A stretch of DNA of 64,000 bases from NCBI GenBank assembly GCA_964017125.1, contig OZ024902.1, positions 36,367,219 through 36,431,218 on the forward strand, in the 5' to 3' direction. Source of the DNA: Flabesymbios commensalis. Its lineage: Eukaryota > Annelida > Polychaeta > Terebellida > Flabelligeridae. A program made the translations under genes and the position numbers. Below, in pieces: positions 54,753 to 64,000 of the stretch (its first letter is position 1; every line of letters begins with the position of its first letter). The notes beneath the pieces were generated by a model. That model made no database searches. It had not been told where the DNA came from and saw only the letters and a program-made list of their open reading frames with translations.

Positions 54753-55247
54753 TTCCATCGCCATCATTGACTAAATTACCCTCTCTGATCTCGCTGCACT
54801 GCATAATATGCTAATAAGCATAATCTTTGACAATACCATTTAATATATATTCAAAAGTGAGGCAAATATTATAAAAAAAAATACCAATATTGCGAACGCT
54901 GACATGACAAAGTTTAGCAAAACCTATGCAAAGCTTTCACAAATTTCACATGAAAACATTATGCAATGTGTACATGCAGCTAGAAAGACAATTTTAACAG
55001 ATATAAAAAGTTAATTGCAAATATTTTATAGACATTGCAATCTGTGGGATGATGCACTATTTTCGGATTAGTTTTAAAACAAATTATTAACAGAGTGTGT
55101 GAGATTTCAAACTTTCTGTGTCTAGATAGATTAACACGCAGTAAACATATAATCTAGCATTTCAGCTACCCCGCACAGTTCAATAGTCAGCAGGCAAGAG
55201 ATCTACACTGTACGCCAGATCGGGCACTACCGAAAAAGGCTCACCTA
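54753..55247. other. AT-rich non-coding stretch
   Basis: Nothing recognised. Confidence 0.4.
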
Positions 55248-55348
55248 GCAAACACGGGACGTTGACCCAATGTTGGTTTGATGTTGGCCCACCGTCTGCG
55301 ACGCTGGCCCAACATCAAACCAACATTGGGTCAACGTCCCGTGTTTGC
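55248..55348. mobile_element. Family C palindromic element, reference copy
   Basis: GCAAACACGGGACGTTGACC to GGTCAACGTCCCGTGTTTGC, essentially perfect arms of about 43 bp around CCGTCTGCGACG. Used here as the family C reference. Confidence 0.95.
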
Positions 55349-55785
55349 AGGGACTGCGGATATGGGGGTGGGTTCTCCCATATAGGGAAATTGATGTAAA
55401 TAACACACCTGTATTTATGCCATACAAAACATTTCAAATAGGTAAGTAAGAAATGCTAGTTATATCAATAAATAAAACGAAATCAATATATATTTACATT
55501 TTTAACAATAATAATAATAATTAGATAATAGTAGGCTACATTTGAGGAAAAACTTCTTGACAGGAATTATAGAACCCCTTATATGTTATTATAGCTGTAA
55601 CGTAGCTTATTGTGTCTGTGCGGGGAGAAAGACCCGTGCGAGATATACAATTATGTTTATTTCTAGCCCGTTTGTAACAGGAAAAACGAACAAAGTGCTG
55701 TTATGTAAAGGAGTTTGTGTCAGGATATAATAGCATGCTTGTTTTGCAGAACAGGTCCGCCTATATGGCGGTATTAGCTTATTAA
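55349..55785. other. Non-coding stretch
   Basis: AATAATAAT microsatellite near 55507. No gene. Confidence 0.4.
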
Positions 55786-56025
55786 CCCTTTACCCGCCAA
55801 ATTATTCAATCTGAATTTTCACCCACTTGAAGCTGTGCCTCGCTGACGCGATCCACAACTTCAAGCGAGTGAAAATTATTCAGATTTGACAAAAAAAAAC
55901 GTGGACTATTTTCAAATTTTGCTGATTAATGTCACATTTTATTTTCAATATGTTTGAAAGCTGATATGGTACATGCTAATACAAAATGTAAAAAACGAAT
56001 ATAAGCGGCACCGGCGGTTAAAGGG
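55786..56025. mobile_element. Family F piggyBac-like MITE (reverse)
   Basis: TTAA|CCCTTTACCCGCCAAATT ... GGCACCGGCGGTTAAAGGG|TTAA, 240 bp. Internal hairpin CACTTGAAGCTGTGCCTCGC...CACAACTTCAAGCGAGTG. Confidence 0.85.
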
Positions 56026-56029
56026 TTAA

Positions 56030-56259
56030 CCCTTAAGGCGCTAATCACGACTATCGTCGTTTTTAATTTGCTTCAATAGCCGAGCAAATTACTGTCATTG
56101 GCAACGAGATGTGTTCTGAAGCATCAAGATTTGCAAATATTTAGTCTCAAATTAAAAAAATATTGGTAATTTTAACCCACATGAAGTTGTGTCTCGCTAC
56201 CGCGACACACAACTTCATGTGGGTTAAAATTTAAATTATTTAATTTAGCGCTTTAAGGG
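56030..56259. mobile_element. Family E piggyBac-like MITE
   Basis: TTAA|CCCTTAAGGCGCTAATC ... TTAGCGCTTTAAGGG|TTAA. It shares the TTAA with the preceding family F element. Hairpin CCCACATGAAGTTGTGTC...CACAACTTCATGTGGG; the CATG variant is on both arms. Confidence 0.85.
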
Positions 56260-56271
56260 TTAACTGATTAA

Positions 56272-56373
56272 CCCGCTTATTAGAGCAATATACAACCAGT
56301 GTCATTTCGTCATCACAATCCATTGTCGTTCCCTTATTTTTATCAAATTTATATCGCAGTATGTGCAGACGGG
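56272..56373. mobile_element. Family H piggyBac-like MITE
   Basis: TTAA|CCCGCTTATTAGAGC ... GTATGTGCAGACGGG|TTAA, about 102 bp. Only the outer CCCG/CGGG ends are palindromic; no hairpin cassette. Third in a row after F and E. Confidence 0.65.
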
Positions 56374-56464
56374 TTAAGTGAAATTAAAACAAAAAAACAG
56401 AAATCTATACTGATTAAATAAAAAGGTGACATTTCCCATGTTCCCGTGAATATATGTATGTTTT

Positions 56465-56550
56465 AGCAGGTGGGCCAATGCTCGCTTAATGTTGGGGCAC
56501 CGACTGCGACGTCGCACCAACATTAAACCAGCATTGGATGAACGAGCATG
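56465..56550. mobile_element. Family C palindromic element, ends worn
   Basis: GGGCCAATGCTCGCTTAATG and CATTAAACCAGCATTGG around CACCGACTGCGACG. Confidence 0.7.
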
Positions 56551-56769
56551 TCCACAGTAAGGCCCACTGATATCTAGAGTGTGATGAAATAATTACTGGC
56601 ATAATGAGGGCCAATGACAAGATGTAAGACATGACAGATAAAGGAAATTGTGTACGTAGAAACATGGGTTTATTAACTAATGATGTGTTGTTCACGTGTA
56701 ATTATTCACACAATACGCAGCCTTGTCACCTATAGCCCCAATCTGCGATATGTCGTATTCATAAGAACT

Positions 56770-57017
56770 GCCCTTTAAGCGCTACGGACGATTATAGTCG
56801 CTTTTAATCCATTTTATTAGCCAATAGCGTATTGAATGACACTGTCAGTTATTGAGAATGGAATGAGTGTTTAAACATCAATATTTCCAAATGTTTGGTA
56901 GAAAATTAACCAAATATGAGTAATTTTCCGTCACTTGAAGTTATGGGTCGCGGTAGCGATACACAACTTCAAGTGGGTAAAAATTTAAATGTGACGACTT
57001 TGCAGAAAATGGGCTAA
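56770..57017. mobile_element. Family E piggyBac-like MITE, ends diverged
   Basis: CCCTTTAAGCGCTACGGACG start, ATTATAGTCGCTTTTAATCC, GAGTGTTTAAACATCAATAT and hairpin CACTTGAAGTTATGGGTCGC...CACAACTTCAAGTGG; right end near AATGGGCTAAT. Confidence 0.7.
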
Positions 57018-58632
57018 TCTATATGTTTTCGTTATTATGTATACGGTAGGTAAAAAAATTCTCACAATGCCCTGTGGGAAAACTGGGCGGAAAAATGGCA
57101 CTTCGATCCAATGCTGGGCCATCGCCAACGTCTCATCTTCAACCATCATTAGGTCAACCTCTAATCCTTACTGGTAATATGGGTGTCCGATCTCACTAAT
57201 ATAAAAAAAATCCTAATGAAGGGTTTCCTTACTCGTAGGATTATTTACCAATGCGTTAAGTTTTGTTTAATTTCTGCAAACTTCAACCGCTTTTATTTGC
57301 CGCTGTATTAATAATTGCCAATTAGTATGATTGGTAAGTAGAAGTACAACAATGGTATATGGAGGTTCGATAAAAAAATCTCAACACCACAGATCTAATT
57401 TCAAGTATTTCACAAAACGCTCACATGCCACTCATCAAAATTTCCGACGCTGTACATGCTACTCCATGCTATGTCTGACATTGTAAAAAGAGACTCGATA
57501 TGAGACTCGATATGTCCCGAGTATGCAATGCCCGACACTGAATCCCACGTACAACAATCACGATATATACAATGTACGATATATAACAAAATAGACGACA
57601 GTTAGAGACTTAGAACCATCTCTGTGCTGTTAATGAATCTGTTATTTATTGTGTATACGTCAAGAAGAAAGAACGAAATTCGACAGATTCGTATACTAGT
57701 ATTCGAATGTACGAGGCGCGTCGGATCTACGAATCTATCGTAATTGAGTTCTTTCTTCGACTTAAAATACACAAAATAGGTAGATGTGTCGCAAGATTTG
57801 ATATAGGAAAGCTCAATTTGTAAAATCGCGCGTGGTTTTACATGCAGTAATAGCCATGCAGTGCCATGATAAAATCTTCATATCGTGCCCGACCTGGCCA
57901 GTATAAAAAAAATTATAGTAGATTCGTGGATCCGAATCTGCTGTTTTAACAAAAAACTGACGTCACTGGTGTATTTTAACTATACGTATTAGACAGAAAT
58001 CTCTTGAAAAGGAATTGCTTTGATATGTTGCGAAAAATAATCTTGCCTCAGCCCTGAACATGAAAGATTGTCTGTCAATCATTTTCTATGATAGGTAAAC
58101 AAAAGTGCGAGGTTAGATTGCTAATTCGCGAATCTGATGTCATATTAACAAAAAATCGCGAAAAAAAACTTGCAAATATTACCTGATTGACGCATCAGCA
58201 AAAAAGGAAAATATTTGATTGGTCGCTCCCTTATTTCAACATAGACACACCGAAAGCCCGAAGTATGGGTGATGGATAATGGTAGACAATCTATTGGTTA
58301 TATTTTCCTAGAAATGGACGTCACGCTACTCAATGCATTGATTGTGTCTACCCGGAAGTAATGGAGAGAAAAAAACATTCATAGAAATAGTGGAGAGAGA
58401 AAAGTTTAACTAATCTATTGATTGTGTTTTCTTGGCAGTTGCGCGGCCTATGAATCAATTTACTAACATTTTAATGCTCGTGCATATACTCCTGAATTGT
58501 TTTGTTCACCCTCGCAAATTTGCAAATTCCTGCGTGCCATACCATAATGTTCAGTTCGTGAGGCCCAACAATTAACAACAAGCTGTTCTATAGAAGGGGC
58601 TGTAGTTTATCATGTGATTACCTGTAATGCAG
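57018..58632. other. Non-coding stretch with foldback
   Basis: 57105-57175 is a decayed family C relic. 57645-57782 is a large imperfect foldback: TATTGTGTATACGTCAAGAA and GAAAGAACGAAATTCG on the left, TAATTGAGTTCTTTC and CGACTTAAAATACACAA on the right. No gene. Confidence 0.45.
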
Positions 58633-58697
58633 TGCAAATCCAAAAGGCGGTATCTGCGTACTTTTCAAGTAACCAGATACCGCCTTTTGGCTTTGCA
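58633..58697. mobile_element. Family A palindromic element
   Basis: TGCAAATCCAAAAGGCGGTA...GATACCGCCTTTTGGCTTTGCA (as shown in two parts at 58633 and 58676). GCGG/CCGC variant on both arms. Confidence 0.9.
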
Positions 58698-59539
58698 GGG
58701 CCGTGTAATGTTCAGTGTACCATGTGTCCGTACTACCGTCCGCACGCCGTGTCCTTAACATTCCTCGCACAATACAAAGTGATCACTATTTGTCTTATTT
58801 TCTGGACAGTTTGAGACAAAATGGAGATAACAAAATGGAGATAACAAAATGGAGATCCACTACCCTGATGATGCAATAGTTCTTATACGATCAAAAGTTC
58901 ACGCCTGCTGAAAATGGCCTAGTTTTCATAGGCACTTGAAATATTTGTCTCGTTTTCATGGCATCCGTGTTTTTTGGTAGGCGTTTTTACACAACTGGAT
59001 GTGGAAACAAAATGGCGGTCAGTGTGACTGGGCCTACGGCGAAGTAAATGAGTTAGGCGGCCCAATCATACCGGGTAACGATCCACAGCTTCGATTGAGT
59101 AAAAATCGGGTATGTTTGTTTAACAACTGTTTAATATGAGACGAAACGTTGCCAATTTTGCTGAAAAAATACAAATTTAACTAAAAAAATCGCATTTGTA
59201 TATGTGGCATGTACAAGAGACAACATACAGTCTATGGTTATAAGTGCAGAATTTAATAAAAAGTTACAAGTGTTTTGGAGACAAAGTGATGTCGAAGAAA
59301 TGATTATAAATTGGTTTTATATTGTATGATCAGTATATATAACATCATCTGAAGTAATATTCAGTTGCGTATTCGATTCACTAAATATTATCATCTTTCA
59401 AGCTCTGACTACTGATCCTTAGAAAACAAGTAACATTTGCGACACCGTGATTTAGCCATGCAAAGTTTTATCCTAGACTGAAAAGAAGTGACGTAACAGA
59501 ATATGCCCAGTTTGACCAAGCCATCCGGCCCAAATCTGG
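58698..59539. other. Non-coding stretch
   Basis: 58815-58857 holds three copies of AAAATGGAGATAAC. GATCCACAGCTTCGATTGAG near 59080 may be an E-type hairpin relic. No gene. Confidence 0.4.
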
Positions 59540-59642
59540 TATTCCACCCCTAATTTGAATACCAACTCAATGACGGCGGTGATTGGCTGATCTCGTCATG
59601 TGACAGTCTGAACCGCTCTTCGATTGGTCGGGGGTAGAATAC
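59540..59642. mobile_element. Short TIR element, copy 2 of 2
   Basis: GGTATTCCACCCC at the left and GGGGGTAGAATAC at the right. The interior AATGACGGCGGTGATTGGCT, CTCGTCATGTGACAG matches 1297-1401 in reverse. Confidence 0.65.
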
Positions 59643-60112
59643 TAAACTTTCAAAATTACAAATGAAATCGGTCCATGTAGGCAGCAGAATGGAAGCCCAC
59701 AACTTTACAACAGCTGTAATGTACAACTGGCAGAATAAGTTTATCGAAAAATGTGAGCAGAAAAAAGTGTTTGATGCATATAGTTCATATGCGTCTTTTA
59801 GTAAATTAAATAGAGCTCTCATACTTTCAATCGCCAAGTTGCGTTGTGTCTTTATAAATTTACCTCTGCTATACTGACTAAGGACTAAATAGAAAACCGT
59901 CTCTGACATAGTATAGGTAAAAACTGATTTCCCTAAAACTAGTTGTCATCAGCAGATAAGTTATCGCTTTTACGAAGTACAGTATTATTACTACATATAT
60001 TTTATCCACATTAACATGCAATTTCCATTTGATACATCCGACATTATAACCAAATCATCAGCATGCAATAAAAAAATCAAATTAACTTCATGACACTTCT
60101 ACCTTTCTACTG
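59643..60112. other. Non-coding stretch
   Basis: Overlapping frames of 71 (plus) and 119 (minus) codons at 59550-59909 match nothing recognisable. Confidence 0.4.
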
Positions 60113-60190
60113 AAAACACGACGTTGTTACGGCGTTGAATAAACGTCAATGACGTTGATTCAACGTCGCAACAACGCCGTGTGCCCAATG
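60113..60190. mobile_element. Family C-like palindrome
   Basis: ACACGACGTTGTTACGGCGTT with CAACGTCGCAACAACGCCGTGTG around CAATGACGTTG. Related to family C by the CACGACGTTG arm; otherwise distinct. Confidence 0.5.
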
Positions 60191-60432
60191 GGAAAATCAA
60201 AGCCTTTATTAGACACTTCCTCTTTCTATAAATCATTAAACTATCAACTGATTGATTGGCGATCGACTGGACAGGTTTGTTTAGACCGGATTGGGCTCGG
60301 GAAAGTAAAGCATTAGAATCTGGCGTTTTCTGGTGTGAGCACACCACGCCAGCAGGATATAGCTGCCACAGGGGTTATTCAAGGTCATAGTCTTCAAGGC
60401 CTGACACACACATGCATAGTGAGATAGTGCTC
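60191..60432. other. Non-coding stretch
   Basis: Nothing recognised. Confidence 0.35.
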
Positions 60433-60497
60433 TGCAAAACCATAAGGCGGTATCTGCTTACTCTACGAGTAAGCAGATACCGCCTTTTGGCTTTGCA
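60433..60497. mobile_element. Family A palindromic element
   Basis: TGCAAAACCATAAGGCGGTA...GATACCGCCTTTTGGCTTTG; GCGG/CCGC variant on both arms as in 58633. Confidence 0.88.
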
Positions 60498-61043
60498 CGG
60501 CTGCATAGCTTTATGCATATGGATCTGAGAACCCGTATGTAAGTAGATTATCACGTGACGACTGCCATCTTAGGCAGGTCATCAAGTCTGTGAGGTCAGG
60601 GGGGTTGCCTATCGATTGGATATTCGGCTATTAAACACTGGAGTCTGCGATAGGAAAAAACAATTTCCAAAATGTGAAGCCACGTGATAAATTATGCGGA
60701 TTTCTCAATTTAAACAGCCGCCATCGTTTATAATAATTATAAGTGATGACTCGATCAAACGTGAAGCTATGGGCTTACTTGTATCTAAATTTGTGACGCG
60801 TAGAATTGTAAAGATCAGACAACCACTGCGACTAGTTTGTAGTTATAGACACATAGGTCGCGTGAAAATTGGGCGCAAACAATGCTTTATTAAGTCCACG
60901 GTACACGCGGATGAATACATAAATAACTCTTCCCGGGAGTAGCTCAGTCACAGGCCGCGCGTTCCCGGTACACGCTAGGTGGGCCCTCAGTTGTTGTTTT
61001 CTAACGCTAAACAACAACTTTATATGATAAAGCTCTTGCACTA
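60498..61043. other. Non-coding stretch
   Basis: The 82-codon frame at 60694-60942 is not recognisable. Nothing else. Confidence 0.4.
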
Positions 61044-61153
61044 ACCAAACAAGCACGAAACGTTGACCAAATGTTGGTATGATGGGCCTGCGTTTTCGAC
61101 GCTGGCGCAACATCAAACCAGCATTGGATCACTGTCTCTTGCTAGTGTTTGCA
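61044..61153. mobile_element. Family C palindromic element, diverged
   Basis: CAAGCACGAAACGTTGACC to GGATCACTGTCTCTTGCTAG, centre GCGTTTTCGACGCTGGCG. Confidence 0.7.
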
Positions 61154-61493
61154 CCGTAGAATGTCCCCAACTATTCCATTATGAGTTAATCTCATTATTA
61201 TATCTATAAGAGATTATGTGTCAAACCGTTTCCATTCAAATTTATAAGGTGATAAGCCTACTAATTATTATTATAACTTAATATTTCGTTTATTTAAACC
61301 TTGTCCAGTTTAGTTTTGAGTTGGTATTCTCGCTCATTTAAAGGTAGCTGGAATCGCTAACGCATTTTGTCAGAGGAAAAAGACGAGAAAAAATATTTTG
61401 AATTGTAATATTTGATTAACTCGGCATCTAGCACTAAATATTTTATATATTTCAGTGACATTCTAATTGGTCTGAAACTTGTTTGATAACGTA
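61154..61493. other. Non-coding stretch
   Basis: Nothing recognised. Confidence 0.4.
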
Positions 61494-61560
61494 GACCTTG
61501 GATATAAAAGAATGCATCTGCCAATTTGCAAAGTGGCAGATGCACTCTTCCATATCCAAG
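61494..61560. mobile_element. Family B-related palindrome
   Basis: CCTTGGATATAAAAGAATGC, core ATCTGCCAATTTGCAAAGTG, then GCAGATGCACTCTTCCATAT and CCAAGG. The GACGATAT just after it recalls the family B terminus. Confidence 0.6.
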
Positions 61561-61976
61561 GGGACGATATGGTTTTAGCAAGGGAGGGGTTAACATGCCA
61601 ACTGAGGTATTGGACGGTAAGGGTTTAAAATAATTTACTATTTGATATAGGGTGTTCTCCTTATTTGTTAATTACATCCTAATCCAGCAATCAGAAACAC
61701 ACTGTAATTCTACAATGATTTCCTCACATGGCCAAACGGAATGTTATCTTCATTTATATATTGAAAATATAGATATAGGTGAAAGTGACTTCCTGACTAT
61801 ATTCACATATCTATTTATCCTACCAGCTAGAGTGCTGTAAGTACACTCATTTGAGTCGCACTCACGACACTGTATATCCTGGGTCGATATTTTATGTCCA
61901 AGTCATTCGGAACGAGTAGGCCATTGTACTTCCTGCTGGCGGCTTTTGTAGTGGCGCGATATCGTGCAGAAATTAC
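61561..61976. other. Non-coding stretch
   Basis: AGGGGTTAA at 61585-61593 may be an end of a TTAA-type element. Nothing else. Confidence 0.4.
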
Positions 61977-62082
61977 CGAGACACGAGACGATGACCCAAT
62001 GCTGGTTTAATGCTAGGCCGGAGTTGTAGATGTTGGACCAACATTGAGCCAGCATTGGGCCAACTTCTCGTGTTTGCTGGGA
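61977..62082. mobile_element. Family C palindromic element
   Basis: CGAGACACGAGACGATGACC to AACTTCTCGTGTTTGCTGGG; AATGCTGG/CCAGCATT variant on both arms. Confidence 0.8.
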
Positions 62083-62223
62083 TAAACTTCAGAAACTAAT
62101 CTTCCGCGGTAAAAATATACACAGAAACTACGTTTTGTTTCGTGTCCGATATATGTTTTCAGCTTTTAGCTGGCTAAAATACTTATCTCCAGTATCTATA
62201 TTTTATCATGCACCTATGAAATT

Positions 62224-62444
62224 AAAATGAAATGAATGCAGTTTTAGGCCATCTCCGTGCACATATAGGCTAAACTAGGCCGGGAGAACCTCCTGAGGAT
62301 AATGAGATGAATGAGATGACACTGCCCTCCAGACACAAGACTCGTAATTCGAACCCTGGCGATCTGAGGCCTAGCTTGCTACTTCTCGGTCACGGAGGCT
62401 CTCCACTATAATTGAATCTTTACGAGTGGGCAGGGAAGAAACGT
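62224..62444 (-). mobile_element. SINE, second monomer plus tail
   Basis: On the minus strand: linker end CGTTTCTTCCCTGCCCACTC, AGCCTCCGTGACCGAGAAGT, CTCAGGAGGTTCTCCCGGCC, GATGGCCTAAAACTGC and an ATTTCATTTTAAT tail. Confidence 0.8.
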
Positions 62445-62635
62445 GGAATGTTACTGAAAGTATATCGTATCGGTGTTGTGAACATCGCGACTGGGGTTGA
62501 TGACGTGACCACGGTGACGGCTGGTATTGGGTACTGGTCCAGACCGTGCCAGTCTGGCATCGTGCCTGATAGACTCACCCCTTAGTGCCGTCCTTATACT
62601 CTCATCCAAGTATCTCAGCGTCTGGTATACTGCCG

Positions 62636-62699
62636 TGCAAAGCCAGAAGGCAGTATCTGCTTACCTTACAGGTAAGCAGATACTGCCTTTTGGCTTTGA
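62636..62699. mobile_element. Family A palindromic element
   Basis: TGCAAAGCCAGAAGGCAGTA...CTGCCTTTTGGCTTTGAC; centre TTACCTTACAGGTAA with C/G variant on both arms. Confidence 0.9.
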
Positions 62700-62754
62700 C
62701 CGGCAGCATAGCCAACTTCTAAGATGGTTAATTTGATGGGGGTAACATTGGTAA

Positions 62755-63535
62755 GCCCTAATTTAGGCTGGTATGGTGAGATGTTGAATGGTGTTGAGGT
62801 TACACTGTAGATCCCAACTAAGGCTGCTAAACTGAGATGGTGGATATGATAAGGGTTACACTGGTAGATCCTAATTAAGACTGCTATATTGAGATCGTGG
62901 ATATGATGGGGGTTACACTGGTGGACCCTAGTTAACAGATTAAGGCTGCTATACTGAGATGTGGGATATGATGGGGGTTACACTGGTGGACCCTAATTAA
63001 GGCTGGTATACTGAGATGGTGAATATGATGGGGGTTACAATGGTAGGCCCTAATTAAGGCTGGTATACTGAGATGGTGAAAATGATGGGGGTTACAATGG
63101 TAGGCCCTAATTAAGGCTGGTATACTGAGATGGTGAAAATGATGGGGTTTACAATGGTAGGCCCTAATTAAGGCTGGTATACTGAGATGGTGACAATGAT
63201 GGGGGTTACAATGGTAGGCCCTAATTAAGGCTGGTATACTGAGATGGTGAAAATGAGGGGGTTACAATGGTAGGCCCTAATTAAGGCTGGTATACTGAGA
63301 TGGTGAATATGATGGGGGTTACAATGGTAGGCCCTAATTAAGGCTGGTATACTGAGATGGTGAAAATGATGGGGGTTACAATGGTAGGCCCTAATTAAGG
63401 CTGGTATACTGAGATGGTGAATATGATCGAGGTTACACTGGTAGGCCATAAATAAGGCCGTTATACTGAGATGGAGGATATGATGGAGGTTACACTGGTA
63501 GGCCATTATTAAGGCTGATACACTGAAACAGTGAG
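62755..63535. repeat. 57-bp tandem array (about 13 units)
   Basis: The unit is GGCTGGTATACTGAGATGGT, GAAAATGATGGGGGTTACAA, TGGTAGGCCCTAATTAA. Best conserved 63000-63420. The 93-codon minus frame at 63225-63506 is a by-product of the period being divisible by three. Confidence 0.92.
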
Positions 63536-63675
63536 CCGATATGTTAGAGGGATAATTAGGGCTGCGAACTGTGGTGGCGAATATGTAGTTATTAGGAGCA
63601 AGGAGGTTAAAAAGACTCTTTAACCTTCTTGATAGGAGGAATGTAACATAGATAAGTTATATCCCACGATCATAT

Positions 63676-63762
63676 CAACACGATCCACCGACCCAATATT
63701 GGTTCAATATTAGACCATCGTCTGCGACGCTGGCCCAAAAGCGAGCCAACATTTGGTCGATG
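63676..63762. mobile_element. Family C palindromic element, diverged
   Basis: CGACCCAATATTGGTTCAAT, centre CATCGTCTGCGACGCTGG, right arm AGCCAACATTTGGTCGATG. Confidence 0.65.
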
Positions 63763-64000
63763 TATCAGTTTTTAGGTTATTTTGATCACAGAAGATCACA
63801 TATTTGTCCCTATCGGGAAACCATGATAAGGAATACAAATACACTACTATCATGATTATATAGATGCAACTAGACAGTGAGTCTGGCAGAAATTGCGAAC
63901 CTCCGCCGAAATAAATGATCGCATTCTAGATCCGGATCGTAATCCGGATCATCCCCAAAGTCTTATTGAGTGTTCCTTGCCCGAGACACACCTCTTGTAA
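63763..64000. other. Non-coding stretch to window end
   Basis: A GATCCGGATCGTAATCCGGATC inverted repeat lies near 63928-63950. Nothing else. Confidence 0.4.

Noticed and set aside
59550-59909. 119-codon minus frame
   Set aside because: Begins inside ordinary AT-rich sequence and ends inside a TIR element; composition is not coding-like.

Overview
The window is eukaryotic, gene-poor, AT-rich nuclear DNA of the kind found in marine invertebrates. It has no operons and no dense coding. It carries a Jockey-like LINE, tRNA-derived SINEs, many short palindromic elements and long tandem arrays. I cannot fix the species or phylum from sequence alone. The only confident protein-coding content is the LINE (about 15.33-19.5 kb): a partial ORF1 with three zinc knuckles and an intact-looking ORF2 of 931 codons (endonuclease plus reverse transcriptase). 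One short candidate host exon, 24315-24413, starts with a good ATG context in a GC-rich island and ends at a consensus splice donor.

Layout. 0-7 kb: AT-rich sequence with scattered palindromic elements. 7.0-15.3 kb: a 46-bp array, a (GAAC)/(GAAT) microsatellite block, a SINE and about 150 copies of a 30-bp unit. 15.3-19.5 kb: the LINE, followed by an antisense histone-type 3' stem-loop with no histone gene. 20.7-22.3 kb: TGAA/TTGA microsatellites and a 37/47-bp array. 22.4-24.6 kb: palindromic elements, a SINE and the GC-rich candidate promoter and exon. 24.6-41.9 kb: non-coding, with 44-bp, 39-bp and 37-bp arrays and many hairpin elements. 41.9-44.6 kb: a 48-bp array. 45-62 kb: hairpin elements, a 26-bp array (49.7-51.3 kb) and a train of TTAA-flanked elements (55.8-56.4 kb). 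62.8-63.5 kb: a 57-bp array.

The short elements fall into families. A is about 65 bp (TGCAAAGCCAAAAGGCAGTA arms). B is about 84 bp (ATATCGTCGCCTCGGAGC arms). C is about 100 bp (CAAACACGGGACGTTGACCC arms), with a C2 variant (AAACACAAAACATTTGTA arms). E, F, G and H are TTAA-flanked elements of about 100-445 bp with CCCTTT/AAAGGG-type ends, resembling piggyBac MITEs, and E and F share an internal hairpin cassette. None has a transposase here.

The most interesting signal is that in families A and C, substitutions private to one copy are mirrored in both arms. New copies therefore seem to be built or corrected as whole hairpins. Most long open frames in the window are by-products of tandem repeats whose period is a multiple of three (30, 39, 48, 57 bp) and are not called as genes.
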